Origin: Ohtaekwangia kribbensis
Lineage (GTDB): Bacteria; Bacteroidota; Bacteroidia; Cytophagales; Cyclobacteriaceae
Assembly: GCF_042676245.1 (NCBI RefSeq)
Contig: NZ_JBHTKA010000001.1
Location: forward strand, 1,488,001 to 1,552,000
DNA: 64,000 bases
Direction of reading: 5' to 3'
Below the pieces are notes generated by a model. That model worked only from the letters and a program-made list of their open reading frames with translations, made no database searches and was not told where the DNA came from. Below are positions 1 to 8,217 of the stretch, piece after piece. Made by a program: the position numbers and the translations under genes. Position 1 is the first letter of the stretch. Every line of letters begins with the position of its first letter.

Positions 1-801
1 GGCACAGCCAACATTGTAATGGCCGCTGTACTCGCAAAGGGCACAACAACTATATACAACGCAGCCTGCGAACCATACCTGCAACAACTGTGTATGATGC
101 TGAATCGCATGGGTGCCAAGATCTCGGGTGTAGGTTCCAATCTCCTCACCATTGAAGGTGTGAGCAAACTGGGAGGAACGGAACATACCATGCTTCCGGA
201 TATGATCGAGATTGGTAGTTTCATTGGTCTTGCTGCCATGACACAATCCGAGATCACGATCAAGAATTGCCGCATCGATATGCTGGGTATCATCCCGGAT
301 ATATTCAAGCGCCTCGGTATAAAAATGGAATTCCGCGGAGATGATATATATATACCTTCGCAGGAGCACTACGAGATTGAAACATTTATCGATGGTTCTA
401 TTTTAACCGTTTCCGATGCACCGTGGCCGGGCTTCACGCCTGACCTGATCAGTATTATACTGGTAGTGGCCACGCAGGCAAAAGGAACGGTGCTCATTCA
501 CCAGAAAATGTTCGAAAGCCGCTTGTTCTTTGTAGACAAGCTGATCGACATGGGGGCACAAATCATACTTTGCGATCCGCACCGAGCCAACGTAATTGGT
601 CTGGACCGCAAACAGAAACTAAAAGGTATCAAAATGTCGTCACCGGATATACGTGCCGGTGTAGCACTGCTCATCGCAGCACTTTCTGCGAGTGGCACAA
701 GCGAGATTTCGAATATAGAACAGATCGACCGCGGTTATCAGAATATAGAAGGTCGCTTAAAGGCGATCGGTGCCGAGATCGAGCGCGTCAGCGCTTCGTA
801 A
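1..801 (+). CDS. murA: UDP-N-acetylglucosamine 1-carboxyvinyltransferase, 3' part
   Basis: The reading frame is open from the first base of the window, so the gene starts upstream. The visible 266 residues are the C-terminal two thirds of MurA, which transfers enolpyruvate from PEP to UDP-GlcNAc in the first committed step of peptidoglycan synthesis in the cytoplasm. Recognisable segments are GTANIVMAAVLAKG, which carries the conserved active-site-proximal stretch, the EPYLQQLCMMLNRMGA helix, and DIRAG near the C-terminus followed by the usual YQNIEGRLKAIGA ending. The 3' end overlaps the convergent downstream gene by 14 bases. The catalytic Cys loop lies outside the window. The identification is firm from sequence similarity alone. 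Confidence 0.97.
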   Translation, partial: GTANIVMAAVLAKGTTTIYNAACEPYLQQLCMMLNRMGAKISGVGSNLLTIEGVSKLGGTEHTMLPDMIEIGSFIGLAAMTQSEITIKNCRIDMLGIIPDIFKRLGIKMEFRGDDIYIPSQEHYEIETFIDGSILTVSDAPWPGFTPDLISIILVVATQAKGTVLIHQKMFESRLFFVDKLIDMGAQIILCDPHRANVIGLDRKQKLKGIKMSSPDIRAGVALLIAALSASGTSEISNIEQIDRGYQNIEGRLKAIGAEIERVSAS

Positions 802-1486
802 CAATATCATTTAAGTAACGGAACAGCATCACCAGGTGCTGTTCTTCTTTTAGATTCAGGTTATTCTTCCTTATATACTGATCAATCTCATCGGTGTACT
901 CAGACGGTACAATTTGTTGCAGTGATTTTTTATTCTTGAATTCCGTTAGTGGTTTTCCTTCTGCGGTAACGTAGTATTTTTCATCGTCTATAAATTCATC
1001 AAACTCGCGGCCCGCGCTATATGCACCCTGATAACTAGCCTCTTTGAATATCTTTATATTCTTTTTGAGAAGTTGAATATTCCCCGGCACCAATACCTGA
1101 AAATATAGCAACTTGTTATCTTCTGCTTCCACTTTCGTAAAATGTAATGAATCCGTACCGGTATATATACTAAACCGGTTTACCAGTTTTTTATGAATAA
1201 CATATTCGCTGCCGTTACGGGCCATGATCAGTTCGTTTGCATGCGCATCGAAATTTACTTTCGGATAGGTAACAACCTTTTTATCAGTCATGTAAATTTT
1301 GGCGGGAGAAAAATCCTGCAGCAAGGTAACGGAGCCTTTTACTCCTTTATAGCGATTATCAAATGTGCGGGCGGTATAGCTGCCTGCACCCAGCATGTTT
1401 ACATTGTTCTGTGCTTCCAGGCCGTTCACCTGTGCGTAGAGCGGCACTGCTCCAATAACGAGAAGAATTATAGCGATCAGTTTCAT
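788..1486 (-). CDS. Secreted protein of unknown function
   Basis: This is a 232-residue protein with a clear Sec signal peptide (MKLIAIILLVIGAVPLYAQ) and probable cleavage after AQ. The frame can be extended 19 codons upstream, but the internal ATG at 1486 puts the signal peptide at the N-terminus and is preferred. The mature part has repeated short hydrophobic/charged alternation such as YPKVNFDAHANELIMARNGSEYVI, suggesting a beta-rich periplasmic or surface fold, and ends in a helical tail (DEIDQYIRKNNLNLKEEQHLVMLFRYLND). I do not recognise the family. It converges on murA with a 14-base overlap, so its transcription presumably runs into the murA terminus. Confidence 0.75.
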   Translation of the reverse strand: MKLIAIILLVIGAVPLYAQVNGLEAQNNVNMLGAGSYTARTFDNRYKGVKGSVTLLQDFSPAKIYMTDKKVVTYPKVNFDAHANELIMARNGSEYVIHKKLVNRFSIYTGTDSLHFTKVEAEDNKLLYFQVLVPGNIQLLKKNIKIFKEASYQGAYSAGREFDEFIDDEKYYVTAEGKPLTEFKNKKSLQQIVPSEYTDEIDQYIRKNNLNLKEEQHLVMLFRYLNDIVTKR

Positions 1487-1589
1487 TTGTATATTTCCCG
1501 GGGTTAGCGTAGAATACAAGATATACATACTTGTATCACTCAAGATACAAATCAGGCAACAGTTTTGCCAACCGGAAAATACGACAACG

Positions 1590-2357
1590 TTACAATTCTA
1601 TACGAAGGGCTACCGGGCAGTGATCAGACCCGAGGTATTGATTATAAATGGCGGCATCTTTTACCTTATCGATAATCGATTCAGACACCAGGAAGTAATC
1701 AATTCGCCAGCCTGTATTTTTAGCACGGGCATTGAACAGGTAATTCCAATAGGTATATTTCACTTCTTCCGGGTAAAAACGTCTGAAGGTATCAATGAAG
1801 CCGGATTCAAGCAGGCGTGTAAAGCCATCGATCTCGCGCTGGGTATAGCCGGCTGATTTGTTATAGTTCTCTTTGGGGCGCGCTATATCTATAGCCTGAT
1901 GCGCCACGTTGAAATCGCCACAGGCAATCACTGGTTTTCTGCGGGTGAGCCAGTTGAGGTATTCCGTAAACTCTTTATCCCAGCGCTCGCGGTAATCGAG
2001 GCGCGCGAGTCCTTCACCTGAGTTGGGTGTATATACTGTTACCAGGAAAAATGTAGGATACTCGGCTGTGATCACACGACCTTCCTGGTCATGTTCCTCC
2101 AGGCCCATATCGTACGTTACCTGGATCGGTTCTTCTTTCGAAAGAATAGCAGTGCCGGAATATCCTTTTCTGGCTTTGGACGAATTGATGTATACATGAT
2201 AACCTGGTAAAAGCTCAAGTGCCGAGCGCACTTCTTCAACCGCTGCTTTGGTTTCCTGAAAACAAAGAATATCAGGATCCATCTCCTTTACATCTTTCAA
2301 GAAATCTTTTTTAATGATCGAGCGAATTCCGTTTACGTTCCAGTTTACCAGATGCAT
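1590..2357 (-). CDS. xth: Exodeoxyribonuclease III / AP endonuclease
   Basis: This 255-residue protein of the exonuclease III (EEP) family cleaves DNA 5' to abasic sites and removes 3' blocking groups in base excision repair. The family motifs appear in order: WNVNGIRS at the N-terminus, CFQETKA with the metal-binding Glu, the YTPNSGEG segment, CGDFNVAH with catalytic Asp and Asn, and GSDHCPV near the C-terminus with the catalytic Asp-His pair. The length matches bacterial ExoA/Xth. It is a single minus-strand gene with the Sec-exported unknown protein downstream (about 100 bases apart), so it may be monocistronic. Confidence 0.96.
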   Translation of the reverse strand: MHLVNWNVNGIRSIIKKDFLKDVKEMDPDILCFQETKAAVEEVRSALELLPGYHVYINSSKARKGYSGTAILSKEEPIQVTYDMGLEEHDQEGRVITAEYPTFFLVTVYTPNSGEGLARLDYRERWDKEFTEYLNWLTRRKPVIACGDFNVAHQAIDIARPKENYNKSAGYTQREIDGFTRLLESGFIDTFRRFYPEEVKYTYWNYLFNARAKNTGWRIDYFLVSESIIDKVKDAAIYNQYLGSDHCPVALRIEL

Positions 2358-2452
2358 GAATACAAACGATTAGCGTGTAGTTTAAAAATTGCTGCACGTG
2401 TTCTGCGGGCAGCCCGTAAAATCAGATGCTATTTACGATTCAGGAATAAAAC

Positions 2453-2487
2453 AAAAAAGCCCTGCACGGATTGTGCACAGGGCTTCT
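2453..2487 (-). terminator. Intrinsic terminator of the small basic protein gene
   Basis: Read on the minus strand, AAGCCCTG pairs with CAGGGCTT around a short loop and is followed by a run of six T. It lies about 20 bases after the stop codon of the small gene at 2506-2667. Confidence 0.8.
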
Positions 2488-2505
2488 TGTTATACTTTCG
2501 TATGA

Positions 2506-2667
2506 TTAAGCTTTCTTCGAAGCGTTAGCTTTGAATTCTTCTTTAATCTTTTCGATATCTACGTTTTTGATAACCGGTTTAGCATTCTGGATTTTCAGCG
2601 ACTGGCGTCTTACTGCTGATACTGCTTTATCTTTACGGTTTTTTCTCTTAAGTCTTGTTACAGCCAT
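2506..2667 (-). CDS. Small basic conserved protein (53 aa)
   Basis: A 53-codon frame begins MAVTRLKRKNRKDKAVS and continues to the TAA at 2506. It is rich in Lys and Arg (about one third of residues), with a central VIKNVDIEKIKEEF helix-like segment. Evidence that it is real is the immediately following intrinsic terminator, clean codon use, and its resemblance to short Lys-rich proteins I recall from Cytophagales genomes. The composition suggests binding to RNA or the ribosome, but no function can be assigned. It is divergent from hisS with 240 bases between them. The start codon is fixed by the lack of other ATGs. Confidence 0.72.
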   Translation of the reverse strand: MAVTRLKRKNRKDKAVSAVRRQSLKIQNAKPVIKNVDIEKIKEEFKANASKKA

Positions 2668-2759
2668 GGCACTTTTCTTTAAAAGGAGCGCAAAAATAAC
2701 CGCGTTTTTCTGAATTGCAAAGTATTGATCTACTTTTTTATTAAATCCATTGCACCAAG

Positions 2760-2835
2760 TTCACGAAGAACACGCAAAGAAGTACAAAGAAAAATACCTT
2801 TGAGAAACTTTGTGCCTTCGCTGAGTTCTTTGTGC
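2760..2835. repeat. Palindromic CACAAAG-type intergenic repeat (family A)
   Basis: Between the small basic protein gene and hisS lies an imperfect inverted repeat. The left arm has CACGAAGAACACGCAAAG and GTACAAAG. The right arm, read in reverse complement, has CACAAAGAACTCAGCGAAG and GCACAAAG. The arms flank an AT-rich centre and could form a long imperfect hairpin. A second copy with the same plan lies at 51593-51684, and a one-armed, more diverged relative (CGCAGAGGTCGCAGA) lies near 25371-25408. Confidence 0.7.
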
Positions 2836-2889
2836 GGTGGATTTTGGTTCTATCAGCGCCCATGCTCTTCAAATCCTCAATTTCCTGTT

Positions 2890-2897
2890 TAGCTTTG
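2890..2897 (+). promoter_or_regulatory. Bacteroidota -7 box upstream of hisS
   Basis: TAGCTTTG matches the TAnnTTTG consensus used by the primary sigma factor of Bacteroidota. It ends 10 bases before the hisS ATG, so the 5' untranslated region would be only a few bases long. No clear -33 TTG was found at the usual spacing. Confidence 0.55.
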
Positions 2898-2907
2898 CGG
2901 CCATATT

Positions 2908-4275
2908 ATGGAAAAACCGACATTACCAAAGGGAACACGCGATTTCGGGCCGGTTGTTATGGCCAAGCGGCAATTCATTTTCGAGAACATCCGAAAGGTA
3001 TTTCAGAAGTATGGCTTTCAACCGCTGGAAACCCCTGCGATGGAAAACCTCTCCACCCTTACCGGAAAGTATGGCGAAGAAGGCGATCAATTACTCTTCA
3101 AAATTCTTAACACAGGCGACTTCCTGAAAGATGTCGACAATCAAAAGCTTGAAGCACGTAACTCAAAGCTCATAACTTCTAATATATCTGAAAAAGGTCT
3201 TCGCTACGATCTCACTGTCCCTTTCGCGCGCTATGTGGTAATGAATCGTAATGAAATTAGCTTTCCATTCAAGCGTTATCAGATACAACCTGTATGGAGA
3301 GCGGATCGACCGCAGAAAGGAAGATATAGAGAATTCTATCAATGCGATGCCGATGTAGTGGGAACAAACTCACTCATCTGCGAAGCCGAGATCATCCTCA
3401 TGATCAAAGAAGTATTCAAAGGTCTCGGTATACAAGACTATAGCATCAAGATTAACCACCGTGGTATACTTTCAGGTATAGCGGAATACATCAAAGCTGT
3501 AAATGAGACAGCCCTGTTCGTTGCTATCGACAAGCTTGATAAGATTGGTGAAGATGGTGTAAGACAGGAATTACTCACGAAAGGTTTTGACGATGCGAGC
3601 ATCACTACACTCTTCAAAATTCTGAGTGTTAAAGGATCGGCAACAAACAAGATCGCTTTTCTCGCAGCACACCTGGATACAACCCAGCACGGCATGAATG
3701 GTCTGCGTGATCTGCAGGAAGTCCTCAACATTCTGAAAAGTTACGGAGCCACTATCGACCACGTTGATTTTGATATAGCACTCGCCCGCGGCTTAAGTTA
3801 TTATACGGGGTGTATCTTTGAAGTAAAGATCAATAACGTTGCTATCGGCAGTGTGAGCGGTGGCGGACGTTATGATAACCTGACCCAATCGTTTGGTGAT
3901 AAAGAAAATCTTTCTGGCGTAGGCTTCTCCTTTGGCGTAGATCGTATATACGATGCTATGGAAGAACTAAAACTCTTCCCGAAAAATGCGCAGGTATCTT
4001 CAACTGTATTGGTTTGTCATTTTGATGATGAGAGTTTCCATTATGGATTAGGTGTACTTACACAACTGCGCAGTGCCGGTATAGCTTCGGAAATATACCC
4101 TGACCAGGCCAAGCTTAAGAAGCAACTTGACTTTGCGAACAAAAAGGGAATTTCATATACGATTGTGATCGGATCAGAAGAAGTAAAAAGTGGTTCACTT
4201 CCGTTTAAAGACATGGAGAAAGGTGAACAGGAAAAGATTACGATCGACCAAATCATTTCAAAACTCCAGCGATAA
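2908..4275 (+). CDS. hisS: Histidine--tRNA ligase
   Basis: This 455-residue class II aminoacyl-tRNA synthetase charges tRNA-His in the cytoplasm. The N-terminus MEKPTLPKGTRDFGP is the family's typical opening. Class II motif 2 is in YQIQPVWRADRPQKGRYREF, the histidine-A signature is ARGLSYYTGCIFEV, a GGGRYDNL segment follows, and motif 3 is GFSFGVDRIYDAM. The C-terminal 100 residues form the anticodon-binding domain. One oddity is that residues about 79-91 (NQKLEARNSKLIT), in a loop before the conserved LRYDLTVPFARYV, are encoded by a copy of the family B intergenic repeat. An apparent -7 box sits just upstream, giving a very short leader. Confidence 0.97.
   Translation: MEKPTLPKGTRDFGPVVMAKRQFIFENIRKVFQKYGFQPLETPAMENLSTLTGKYGEEGDQLLFKILNTGDFLKDVDNQKLEARNSKLITSNISEKGLRYDLTVPFARYVVMNRNEISFPFKRYQIQPVWRADRPQKGRYREFYQCDADVVGTNSLICEAEIILMIKEVFKGLGIQDYSIKINHRGILSGIAEYIKAVNETALFVAIDKLDKIGEDGVRQELLTKGFDDASITTLFKILSVKGSATNKIAFLAAHLDTTQHGMNGLRDLQEVLNILKSYGATIDHVDFDIALARGLSYYTGCIFEVKINNVAIGSVSGGGRYDNLTQSFGDKENLSGVGFSFGVDRIYDAMEELKLFPKNAQVSSTVLVCHFDDESFHYGLGVLTQLRSAGIASEIYPDQAKLKKQLDFANKKGISYTIVIGSEEVKSGSLPFKDMEKGEQEKITIDQIISKLQR
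3143..3180. repeat. Family B repeat inside the hisS coding sequence
   Basis: The reverse complement contains TATGAGCTTTGAG, which is 13 bases identical to the intergenic family B copy at 35308-35340, followed by TTACGTGCTTCAAGCTT with the same AGCT/GAGC rhythm. It is translated in frame within a surface loop of histidyl-tRNA synthetase, so the repeat appears to have entered or been maintained in a coding region without breaking it. Confidence 0.6.
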
Positions 4276-4329
4276 ACAATAAACATTCCGTATACTATAT
4301 TCCGCTGAACTGAATATATTTAGCAAATC

Positions 4330-5829
4330 ATGGCAGTGCATTTCATCTCCGACCGGCAATTAACGCTTCACGATTTATCCGCTATACTGGCCGGAGATGT
4401 TACCTTGCAACTTTCAGAAGAAGCCAAACAAAAAATAATACACTGTCGTCAATACCTCGATCAGAAACTTGCTACTACGCAACAACCGATCTATGGTATC
4501 AACACCGGTTTCGGCTCACTATACAACCGGAATATATCGCACGATCAACTCGAAAGACTGCAAGAAAATCTTGTAAAGTCTCACGCTTGCGGTACCGGAC
4601 CGGAGGTACCGGTTGAGATTGTGAAGCTGATGCTTTTCTTAAAAGTACAATCGCTGGCCTATGGTTACTCCGGAGTACAACTTGATACAACGGAGAGGCT
4701 GCTGGCCATGTTCAACGAACAGGTGTACCCGGTGATCTACGAAATGGGTTCACTCGGTGCCTCGGGCGACCTCGCTCCCTTAGCACATCTTACTTTACCA
4801 TTAATTGGTTTAGGCGAAGTATACTATAATCAGCAGCGACTAACGGGAGAACAAATCAATCAGAAACTCAGCTGGTCAACTATACATTTCCAGGCGAAGG
4901 AAGGACTTGCTTTGCTAAACGGCACCCAGTTTATGAGTGCATACGGAAGCTGGTGTACACTCCATGCACACCGACTGATGCAATTGTCCAATATGATTGG
5001 TGCGCTTTCGCTGGATGCCTTTGATGGTCGCATAGAGCCTTACCTGGAGCCGGTGCATGCTATTCGTCCGCAACATGGACAAGTAAAAACAGCAGCATCG
5101 TTTCGTGAATTGTTACAGGGTAGCGAACTGATCGGTCAGCCTAAAAAGCATGTACAGGATCCATACTCGTTCCGATGTATACCGCAGGTACACGGTGCCA
5201 GTTGGGATGCTATCGGGTATGTAACCAATGTTATTCTCACCGAAGTAAACAGCGTTACCGACAACCCGAATGTTTTTCCGGAAGATGACCGCATTATATC
5301 GGCCGGTAATTTTCACGGACAACCACTTGCCCTGGCATTAGACTTCTTATCGATTGCTTTGTCGGAGCTGGGCAATATATCGGAGCGCAGAACGTATCAG
5401 CTTATCTCCGGAGTTCGCGACCTGCCGAATTACCTCGTAGCGAATCCGGGTATAAATTCAGGATTGATGATTCCACAATATACTGCTGCATCACTGGTGA
5501 GTCAGAATAAACAGCTGGCAACTCCGGCTTCCGTAGATTCGATCGTATCTTCGAACGGACAGGAAGACCATGTGAGTATGGGATCGAATGCTGCCACCAA
5601 AGCGTATAGAATTGTCAACAATCTATACTCCATTCTGGCGATAGAACTCATCACGGCTGCGCAGGCGCTCATGTTTCGAAGACCCTTAAAAACTTCTCCC
5701 CTCCTGGAAGAGTTTGTTCATACTTTCCGTGAACATGTTCCGTTTATTGAAGATGACCGCGTATTGCATCACGACATTGCAAAGGCGGAATTATTTTTAA
5801 AGAAATTTCCAGTTAACTATCCAGCATGA
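4330..5829 (+). CDS. hutH: Histidine ammonia-lyase
   Basis: This 499-residue member of the MIO-dependent aromatic ammonia-lyases would deaminate L-histidine to urocanate, the first step of histidine breakdown. The Ala-Ser-Gly triad that cyclises into the MIO cofactor is at residues 144-146 in GSLGASGDLAPLAH. The catalytic Tyr is in PIYGINTGFGSL near residue 55. The Ser-His pair at 84-85 (LVKSHACGTG) is the histidine-lyase type of substrate selector rather than the tyrosine or phenylalanine type. No other hut gene (hutU, hutI, hutG) is nearby, so the pathway is dispersed or the enzyme has another role. The stop codon overlaps the next start (ATGA). Confidence 0.93.
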   Translation: MAVHFISDRQLTLHDLSAILAGDVTLQLSEEAKQKIIHCRQYLDQKLATTQQPIYGINTGFGSLYNRNISHDQLERLQENLVKSHACGTGPEVPVEIVKLMLFLKVQSLAYGYSGVQLDTTERLLAMFNEQVYPVIYEMGSLGASGDLAPLAHLTLPLIGLGEVYYNQQRLTGEQINQKLSWSTIHFQAKEGLALLNGTQFMSAYGSWCTLHAHRLMQLSNMIGALSLDAFDGRIEPYLEPVHAIRPQHGQVKTAASFRELLQGSELIGQPKKHVQDPYSFRCIPQVHGASWDAIGYVTNVILTEVNSVTDNPNVFPEDDRIISAGNFHGQPLALALDFLSIALSELGNISERRTYQLISGVRDLPNYLVANPGINSGLMIPQYTAASLVSQNKQLATPASVDSIVSSNGQEDHVSMGSNAATKAYRIVNNLYSILAIELITAAQALMFRRPLKTSPLLEEFVHTFREHVPFIEDDRVLHHDIAKAELFLKKFPVNYPA

Positions 5830-7775
5830 GAGGTAAAGCCTGTATTCTAGTTCTCGTTGGGATGCTCATCTCCTGGAAAAGCTGGAGTCAGTATAACAGC
5901 TTGAATAATAAATTTACCGTAGATCAGGTAAAAGGCTGTGCAGGATTGAACATCCAGGTTACGCACAACGTTACGCCTGCCTGTGGCTCCGGGGGTATAT
6001 TTTGTGTAATCGATTATGGTGATGGCAGACCTGCTCAACCTTTCGTAAGTGGCGATATCGCGAATTATCCTACAGCCGGCAATTTCAAACTGAAAATTAT
6101 ATACTCTACCACCGTTGTTGATAACGACAGTGTGGGCGTTTCCATTACTGCCAACGATCCTCCTGCATTTGAACCATACTCCTGTAACGGCAACCAGGTA
6201 TCGGTTAAAGTAACGGAGAGTAAATATGCATACTATATCTTCAACTATAACGATGCTACGGCAGAGGTAACAAAGCCTGCCAATGCTGCTACCGATATTC
6301 ATACCTATGCGGCACCGCCTCCCTCTACCCGCAACGTTTCAGTGCGTGGTTACAACGGACCGGGTACTGCTGATAACTGTGTAAGCAATACATTGCCGGT
6401 AACGGTTGCTGCAACTTTACCAGCCGCCACTATATCTCAGACCGAAGTACTCGATGCATCTTCTGTTAAAGTCGATTTTGCGTCATCGCCTTCTATTCAG
6501 TACCGGTTCATGATCGCTACGAATAATGCCACCAGCTTTCAACAGTATAAACAGATCTATAGTCCTGCGGCCGCTACACTCACAGAGACTATACCAGGCA
6601 TTCGCCCCGATGACAATTATTATTGCTTCCGGGTAGATACGTATAACCCGTGCGGGAATAATGTAGCTGCAGTTTCTCCTATCGTATGCAGTACAAACTT
6701 TGATATAGCGGCACAAAACAATCAGAACAACTTAACGTGGAATACTGCGAACGCGTCCGGGGCACATCCGCTTGCCAATTTTACGGTTGTAAAAAACAGC
6801 ACAGCATTAACGCCTGCGCTTGCCGCCAACCTACGCGCGTATAGCGATACTGATGTAGTGTGTGGCACATCGTACACCTATAGACTTGAATCAAATTACC
6901 CTGGTAATGTTAAAAGTCTTTCGCTGCCCAAAACCGTAACCGCATTCTCAAGCGATATACCGGCTGCTATTGAAAACATCAGTGCCGTGGTGAATCCGGC
7001 AGGCACTGAAGTACAACTCTCGTGGATACAAGACCCGGCTTACAATGCATCGGAGTATACTATATTAAAATCCGACAACGGGGTCTTTACGCCACGCGGT
7101 ACATCCGATCAGATTACTTTTACAGATAGTGAATATACCACTGCTTCAGCAGCATGCTATAAGATTGAGTACATCGATGCATGTAACAACCGCAGCGCAC
7201 AGAGCCGCGAAGCTTGTCCGGTAGCATTGACGGGAAATGTACAGGGCAACAACGTCATCACCATTAATTGGACAACGTACAACGGCTGGGCTGGTGGCAC
7301 CAAGAATTATGTTATCGAAAAATATGATGCCGGTGGAACCTTGCTTCAAACTATTGATGCCGGCTCCGCTACCACCTATACTGACAATGCGCAGGATGTA
7401 GATAACCAGGTATACTATTATACTATATATGCTTACCCTGTAGATGGAACTTTGGCAGAGTCTGTATCCAACACTCTGGAGACCATCAAGCAACCAAATC
7501 TTTTTTACCCTACCGGTTTTACACCGAACCACGATGGTCTCAATGATAACTTTACCGTTTACGGACAATTTGTAGCGAAATTCGAGATGAGAATCTTTAA
7601 CCGCTGGGGTGAGATGATGTATACCACCGATGATCTTACCGGTGCCGGATGGGATGGTACCTATAAAGGCTCCCTCATGCCCGAAGCTACGTATGTATTT
7701 AAAGCGAACATCACTGATTTGCTCGGAAGAACATTTGAACGCTCCGGTTCTTTCTTCCTCATTCGTAAAAAATAA
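5826..7775 (+). CDS. Secreted multidomain protein with type B T9SS sorting domain
   Basis: This 649-residue exported protein has an N-terminal Sec signal (ends ISWKSWSQ), a PKD-like region (VIDYGDGRPAQPF), and several fibronectin type III-like beta domains separated by Pro-rich linkers. The last roughly 85 residues (YPTGFTPNHDGLNDNF, FNRWGEMMY, GWDGTYKG, ATYVFKANITDLLGR) match the gliding-motility-associated type B C-terminal domain that directs cargo through the type IX secretion system to the cell surface. Type B cargo usually depends on a PorP/SprF-family partner; one is encoded at 40454-41497. The start overlaps the hutH stop by four bases, implying translational coupling with an unrelated metabolic gene. 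Confidence 0.9.
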   Translation: MRGKACILVLVGMLISWKSWSQYNSLNNKFTVDQVKGCAGLNIQVTHNVTPACGSGGIFCVIDYGDGRPAQPFVSGDIANYPTAGNFKLKIIYSTTVVDNDSVGVSITANDPPAFEPYSCNGNQVSVKVTESKYAYYIFNYNDATAEVTKPANAATDIHTYAAPPPSTRNVSVRGYNGPGTADNCVSNTLPVTVAATLPAATISQTEVLDASSVKVDFASSPSIQYRFMIATNNATSFQQYKQIYSPAAATLTETIPGIRPDDNYYCFRVDTYNPCGNNVAAVSPIVCSTNFDIAAQNNQNNLTWNTANASGAHPLANFTVVKNSTALTPALAANLRAYSDTDVVCGTSYTYRLESNYPGNVKSLSLPKTVTAFSSDIPAAIENISAVVNPAGTEVQLSWIQDPAYNASEYTILKSDNGVFTPRGTSDQITFTDSEYTTASAACYKIEYIDACNNRSAQSREACPVALTGNVQGNNVITINWTTYNGWAGGTKNYVIEKYDAGGTLLQTIDAGSATTYTDNAQDVDNQVYYYTIYAYPVDGTLAESVSNTLETIKQPNLFYPTGFTPNHDGLNDNFTVYGQFVAKFEMRIFNRWGEMMYTTDDLTGAGWDGTYKGSLMPEATYVFKANITDLLGRTFERSGSFFLIRKK

Positions 7776-7836
7776 ATACGATTCATGTACTGACAATCGA
7801 ACACAGGTTTACTTCGTAAATCGCATTTACTATTTG

Positions 7837-7844
7837 TACCTTTG
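7837..7844 (+). promoter_or_regulatory. Bacteroidota -7 box upstream of ebfC
   Basis: TACCTTTG fits TAnnTTTG and lies 37 bases upstream of the ebfC start codon. No convincing -33 element is visible. Confidence 0.5.
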
Positions 7845-7881
7845 GCCTTTTAATTTCCGGACCCCGTAAAAACAATACAGT

Positions 7882-8217
7882 ATGTTTGACATGATGAAAA
7901 TGATGGGCAAGATGAAAGAAGTTCAGGCCCGTATGAAGGAAGCACAGGATAATCTGGTAAATGTACGTGCACATGGTGAAGCTGGTGCAGGTATGGTAAA
8001 GGCAACTGTAAATGGCAAGAAGCAACTGGTATCATTGGACATAGACCCTTCGCTTTTAAAAGGTGATGATAAAGTAATTGTACAGGACCTGGTAGTAGCC
8101 GCAGTAAATAAAGCTTCCGAAGAAGCCGAAGTATTGGCCAAGGAAGAGTTACGCAAAAGCACCGAAGGTTTATTACCCAACATTCCGGGCTTAGACTTAA
8201 GCGGCCTCATGGGATGA
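7882..8217 (+). CDS. ebfC: YbaB/EbfC family nucleoid-associated protein
   Basis: This 111-residue protein begins with the amphipathic helix typical of YbaB (MFDMMKMMGKMKEVQARMKEAQDNL), then the GAGMVKATVNGKKQLVSLDIDPSLL beta-hairpin core and a C-terminal helix (VAAVNKASEEAEVLAKEEL) ending in a flexible PNIPGLDLSGLMG tail. Members dimerise into a tweezers shape and bind DNA; they are commonly placed near recombination genes, which is not the case here. The stop overlaps the start of the following glycosyltransferase (ATGA), so the two are probably translated together. Confidence 0.95.
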   Translation: MFDMMKMMGKMKEVQARMKEAQDNLVNVRAHGEAGAGMVKATVNGKKQLVSLDIDPSLLKGDDKVIVQDLVVAAVNKASEEAEVLAKEELRKSTEGLLPNIPGLDLSGLMG

